Source: Nymphaea colorata
Lineage: Eukaryota; Streptophyta; Magnoliopsida; Nymphaeales; Nymphaeaceae
DNA length: 60,000 nucleotides
Assembly: GCF_008831285.2 (NCBI RefSeq)
Contig: NC_045141.1
Coordinates: 14,868,106 to 14,928,105 of the forward strand
Reading direction: 5' to 3'
Under the pieces are notes generated by a model. The model did not search any database and was not told the DNA's origin. It worked only from the letters and a program-made list of their open reading frames with translations. Shown here one piece after another: positions 49,401-55,300 of this stretch (position 1 is its first letter; each line of letters starts with the position of its first letter). Both the position numbers and the translations under genes were made by a program.

Positions 49401-51852
49401 AAAAACCAAAAAAGTAATATTGGGATGCAACTATGTTGAATGTCAAATATTTATAGTCCTTCCTGGCAAAGGCCTTTTCTTCAAGAAAGGTACATCTCTT
49501 GATGTTGAAGCTTATAGTGATGCAGATTATGCAGACTCAGTTGATGACAGGAAGTCTACCACATGGTTTTGTGTGTTTGTGGGAGGAAATCTCATTTCCT
49601 GGAGGAGTAGGAAACAAAATGTTGTTTCTAGGTCCAACGCGGAGTCGAAATATCATGTTGTTGTTCAAACTGCTGTTGAAATGACTTGGTATAGATCCTT
49701 ACTTGAGAGTCTTGGTATTTCTACTTCTATACCTATGAAAATATTTTGTGATAACAGAGCTGCGACCTACATTGCCAATAATCCCTTATTTCATGAGAGG
49801 ACAAAACACATTGAAGTAGATTGCTATTACATTCGTGATATGGTTCAAGGGGAATCATCTCCACCATAATGTAGCCTCAGACGATCAAACAACTGATATA
49901 TTTACTAAAGCCTTGCCTATTGCAGAGTTTTCTAGATGTTGTGACAAGTTGAGCATGATTATCATCTATGCTCCAACTTGAGGGGATAATATTTATGTTA
50001 GGTGGTGTTTTGGATATTTAATAGTTTTAAGAACAACTTTTTATTAATAGTTGTTTTAGTCTTGGACTTATTTTGTAATTTGTTGGTTTCACTCTAATTC
50101 TCATTTCACATGAGATTAGGGCAGATTAATGAGTATCGATCAGAGTTCTCTCTCTCTCTTTCTCGACCTCGTCTCTTCTCCATTGGTCTCATGTAACAAA
50201 ATTCTTGTGAAAGTTATCCATTGGAACTTTTTGGAGTTTGTGTGCTTTACTTTTGAAACCAAGTGTCTTGGTTTCTGAACTACTTCAAAATTGTTTAAAA
50301 ACTCAGCGGAGTCCACCTATTTGACTTCGCTGACTTAGTGACCCAGTCCTCAGCCTGGTTAAAGAAATGGAAAAGCCAGGAATTGTGTTAATTCCGTCAA
50401 GTGATGTGATGACTAGGCCTAGTGATTCGAGTTTTAGTCAAGTAATCAGCAAGTGACAGGTAGGTTTGACTGAGTCATTCATGGATGATGTATGTTTGAT
50501 TACACAAAGCATACTTACTGATATTAAAAGTTATGTGTCCTTGTGTGTGTATGCATGCATATATACACATTAAGATGTCACTGTCTTACACATAAAAGAT
50601 GCATATACATATGCTAATCATGTAATTGTTATCAATATATTACTAAAATTTGCACTTTGCATATGCAGCATATACATTACATATTATGTATAGTATATCA
50701 ATTTTATAAGGCTTCTAAAATACTATTTTTATACAAAACACTATTCTGTACCCATGGTAAAAATGAAGTCATGAAAACCAAGCAGTCATTGAGTTGCTTG
50801 GTGATTAACGAGCAAATTGACTCTAGTGAGCTGAGACATGAATCACTAGGTCTTGAAACCTTGCTTCAAGTAACATATGTTACGATAGATACACTTGCAT
50901 ATGTTTCCTAAATCCTAATGAACCTACATCTGTTTGCTTCCTTTAGTATATCATAGTGGCAATGATTTATCTGCATGATGCCTTTGTAAATAGGTGAGGC
51001 AACTGTTGCCTAAAGGCTCAATGCAGGCTTTTTTCTTTGATAACCTAGTTTTCTCTGTTTTTTGTCCTTATTCCTTTTTTCCTGCTTCTAATTTAACTGT
51101 TGCAAGTGATTTTTCATTAAAGTATATAATGTTGTAAAAGGTGTATCGTAAATTAATTTTTTAATTTGTGAAAATTTTTAAAAATAGAAAAAGAGATAAA
51201 AATAGAAAAAATAGGTAAAATCAGGAAAAGCAATGAAAATTTGTGAAAGAATGTGTTCTATATAAAAAAACTCATCACATTGTTCATAAGCCATAATATA
51301 TTAACAACACATTTGGAAATAACAAATAAGAAATTCATAATAACATAATAAGCATCCATGACAACTTTAAACTAAGATGTTTTAGATTACATTACACGCA
51401 ACATATAATATATCATGATTATCATCAGTGAAGGTCCATCGCCTCCCACGGGGCCATGAGTGAACCTTCTTTTCCACCACCGAGTTTTCTCCTAAATCGA
51501 CGATTTATCACATAAATGGACATTTTTTTGTAGAAAAACTAGTAAAGTTCTCACTCTCACACAACTTTTAGATATGTTTAGAACTAGGAAGGGAGAGATT
51601 ATTTTATAAAAAACCATAATTAATTCATTTCATCCCTGCATCATATGATACATGGATGTTTGGCTGTATTGCAGGATACAGCCGATACGTCTACATGTAT
51701 TGTGTATCGTATAGCTTTTTGAAACCAATACAATACATATCGCACGATAGGGATAACATTGATATGTGTCTGTGTGCATGCACACTTATTTTAAACTTAC
51801 AATTCATATATTACTCCATTTGAAAGCCATTTTAACTTTTTTTATGCAGCTT

Positions 51853-51885
<33 letters not shown>

Positions 51886-52320
51886 CATAGTCACAAATAA
51901 CGTCTCGGAGTTTTAAACAGTGAGGTTCTTCTTGGGTATAATACGACGAGCTTGAAAAATATGGGAAAAAACGGTATTTTTAGTGAAAATAGAATAAGTG
52001 AGAAAATAATAACACAAACATCAAAAGGTAAATGGATTTGCAACAAAATAAAATATAGAATGAAAAAAAAACTGTTTGGCATTAAAAAAATTCAAAAAAG
52101 TGAAAGAATGCAAAAAAACGCATTATCTTGCATTTTAATTGTTTTTTCAGTACAAATTGATAGTTGTAGGTTTCTCATTGAGAAATGTTCATTGTTAAAA
52201 ATCGATATTGCATTTTATTGGTTTTGCTTTTCCTCTGGGGCCTGCTTGATGCACCTAGTCCTTCCTAAGCTTTAGGCTTAGCTAACTGCATAAACTACAC
52301 TTATTGCTTGTCATAGCGTG

Positions 52321-52368
<48 letters not shown>

Positions 52369-55300
52369 GGGTACTGCTCTAAAAGAGTAGTGCTTGCACC
52401 GTACCATTGTGATACCGGTATGGGTACTGATACACATTTGGGTATGTTTTGGATATTGCGTTGACCGTACAGTCAATGTACCCGAGTTCATCCGTCCATT
52501 TTCGAGTCGAGTCCAAAAATGTCCACATGTTAAGGTTTTTTTTATGTTGAAGAGAAAGCATAAAAGAGAAACGCAAAGCCCTCGATGGCTTCTGCATTTC
52601 ACCCACAACGACCGACGACAGCAAGCTCCTCTCCTACGAACGATGACTTCTTCGGCGAAGTGTGATGCCTATAAATTTTTATAGTATCGCACTGAACTAC
52701 AAGAGTTCGGTCCTGTTAAAATTCCTGGAGAGAAAATAAGTTATCGACAGAGAAAGGGGCCTTCAACAAAATTTCAATAGTTTCGTCAGCGATTCTATTC
52801 GACTCTCGAGGATTCCAAGTGACACAGTCATCTCTCTTTCTGTAACATTTGGCACTTTTTGCTCAATCTTTTGATTATCTGAGGTAATTTTTCTGGGTCA
52901 TTTGGCCCCTTTTTGCCTACTCAATCTTTCGATTCATTTGAACTAGGGCCCAATTCACCTTTTTTTGGTTGGTTCCGTTTCTTTTTTTTTCGTCGTGGTT
53001 TAATCTGAATTAGGGCTCGATTTTGTGGTTTTGTTGGTTAAATATTTTTTCTTTCTTTCTCTGTTATTCATGAAAATATGCAGAACTAGCATACAATGTC
53101 GTTAATGATGGTTCTTGTTGCTCACCAGTTTTATATTTCGTAGTGATCCTCTTCTGTTTTCTGAGGATCTAATTTTTTCATGGAAGGGTTCTGTTGGCCA
53201 CTGCGCTTCTCTATAACCAGAGAAGAATGGATACGGCCATGGGTGTGTTGACCACACCCGACATTGGTTTGACCATGTTTGGGCCGTGTTCAAGGGCGTA
53301 CCTGTACCCGTGACGACACAGGTACCTCACTCAACCGAAGTACCCATGTGACATAGGTTTAAAATTGAATCAATGATGATTTTGATGGTAAAAAGATGAA
53401 AATGAAACAATGATGAGAAAAACGCGAAAAAATGCTATCAAATTAGTTTTTATGTTTTTTCAAATGTCACAATGTTTTCCTTTTTTTTCATATCCTTATT
53501 TCAGTCATGATATTTTTGCAAACATCGCACTATCTGTGAGACAAATATATATATATACACACACATTCCTTTTTTATACTGCTTGTGCCCTTGCCCTGGC
53601 CTAATGCTTTTAACAATGTAGGTGAAAATTAGATGTATCTTAACAAGATGTGAATTTGAATGATTTGGTGAATCAAGAGGATCTTGTATGTTGTTTTATT
53701 AATTTTGTGGAGCATCATGTTACAATTCCATTTTGTTATTTGAAATGTTCATACATGCATCTATCTACGCATAATTTTTTTGGTCTATAAATTTTGTTAG
53801 TTTTTTTCTCAGAAGTGGTCTATTAACTTGTCAATCGTCAGTCGTTTAGGCTTAAGATCTTCAAATTAAAGGAGGTTAAGAATTCAATATGCGGTGTGTG
53901 TCTTGGTAACTATTAGGAGTCTGCCTAACCCTGGTTGCCTGACAAGAAGAATGGTGTTACTATGTCACGTGGGTGCTTCTAAATGTTTGCCACACCTGTG
54001 TCACATCTGTGTCGACGCTAGTGCTGATGCTAGTGCTTCTCTAACACAACACATCCTGTTCAGCCAGTCGAACTGGACCAAAACTGACCATTTTAAATGT
54101 AGACATAACTAAACTATCTCTAATACAAAAAGTTTATATCTAAATGTAGATAAGTCAGGCTACTAAGCAGTTAAATAACTATGTAACAAATGATTTATAT
54201 ACATATATACACACATATATATGCTTTGTCACATGGGTACTGCTGTAAAGGCAGTGTACCCGTAGCGGTCAGGTACGATGCCGGTACTGGTACTGTCCTG
54301 GGTACCTCTTGGGTACTGGTCAAACAATACCGGATACGGTTAACGTACTCAGGACCGTATCCGTCCGATTTAGGACTCGGTCAAAGTATTATTTTGTCTG
54401 AATTCTTATTTTATGCCATATATATATATAAACAGCCGTACCCCTGTACCCAAGTTTTTCAAAAATAGTCCTAACCAGTACCCATACCACGGTACCAGCA
54501 TTCGTACCGGCACCTGTACACGTGGCATCCTTGCCAGACCCGCGCGTAAGTTTTTTTTTTTTTTTTTTTAAAGATTGTCATATCCGCAGCCGTACCCCTG
54601 TACCCAAGTTTTTCAAAAATAGTCCTAACCAGTACCCATACCACGGTACCAGCATTCGTACCGGCACCTGTACACGTGGCATCCTTGCCAGACCCGCGCG
54701 TAAGTTTTTTTTTTTTTTTTTTAAAGATTGTCATATCCGCACCTGTACCTCACACCTATGTTACATGGAGTGTCAAATGATTTAGTGAACCTTGAACCCT
54801 ATGAACTGTGCATTACTAGCCCATATTCCATTTGCTTGATTTTGTTATTTGCATGTATTTCTGTTTCAGGAAAAGCATAAAGCTCTACAGTGATTTCTAT
54901 TCGTCAGACATAATTGTAGCATCGCCTATTGGTCTGGTAACTGTAAGTGACCCTGCCAAGCACTTTGATAGTCATATATTTTATTCTTTTGTTTGAACAG
55001 TCTTTTCGTGAAAGCTCTTGTTCCTAGCTCTTGTTCCCAACCCCATGCTTAAAGAAACTTTTTTTTTTTTGCTTGAGTAGAAGTGTTGTTGGAACAGGTG
55101 AATTACATGAAACATTGTGTTCTATTTGTTATTAGAAAATTGAGGAGGCAAAGAAGGAGAAAGAAAAAGATTTTGACTTTCTGTCATCTATAGAGGTATA
55201 ACTTTTTATGCAACCCTTTATGTTTTGCATGGATGGCAAACCTTTTGCCTGTGCTTTTTATGTTTTCTCCAACTCATATCAACTTGCAAGAATAATTATC

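Larger units (their letters stand above)
47394..50198 (+). mobile_element. Ty1/copia element with protease and integrase deleted
   Basis: LTRs are 47394-47570 (177 bp) and 49996-50198 (203 bp), both TGTTAGGTGGTG...GTAACA. The primer site TGGTATCAGAG starts at 47571. Gag traces: LLEEDEPVIQTGKY (about 47910) and LPQYFAAVKATFERLKSLQP (about 48155), with stops and shifts. Then the sequence jumps near 48722 into reverse transcriptase, with HYDWPLYQLDVKNALL and YGLKRSPRAWFHKLSKV, then LYVDDIVLIGE (about 49030) and DLGQLRYFLGIEVARS. RNase H gives YSDADYADSVDDRKSTTWF and RTKHIEVDCYYIRDM. A polypurine stretch GAGGGGATAATA precedes the 3' LTR. No matching target duplication was found. Non-autonomous and decayed. 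Confidence 0.92.

Noticed and set aside
54471-54734. Minus-strand frame with an internal repeat (MTIFKKKKKK twice)
   Set aside because: The repeat is only the translated 154-bp tandem duplication with its poly-T run.
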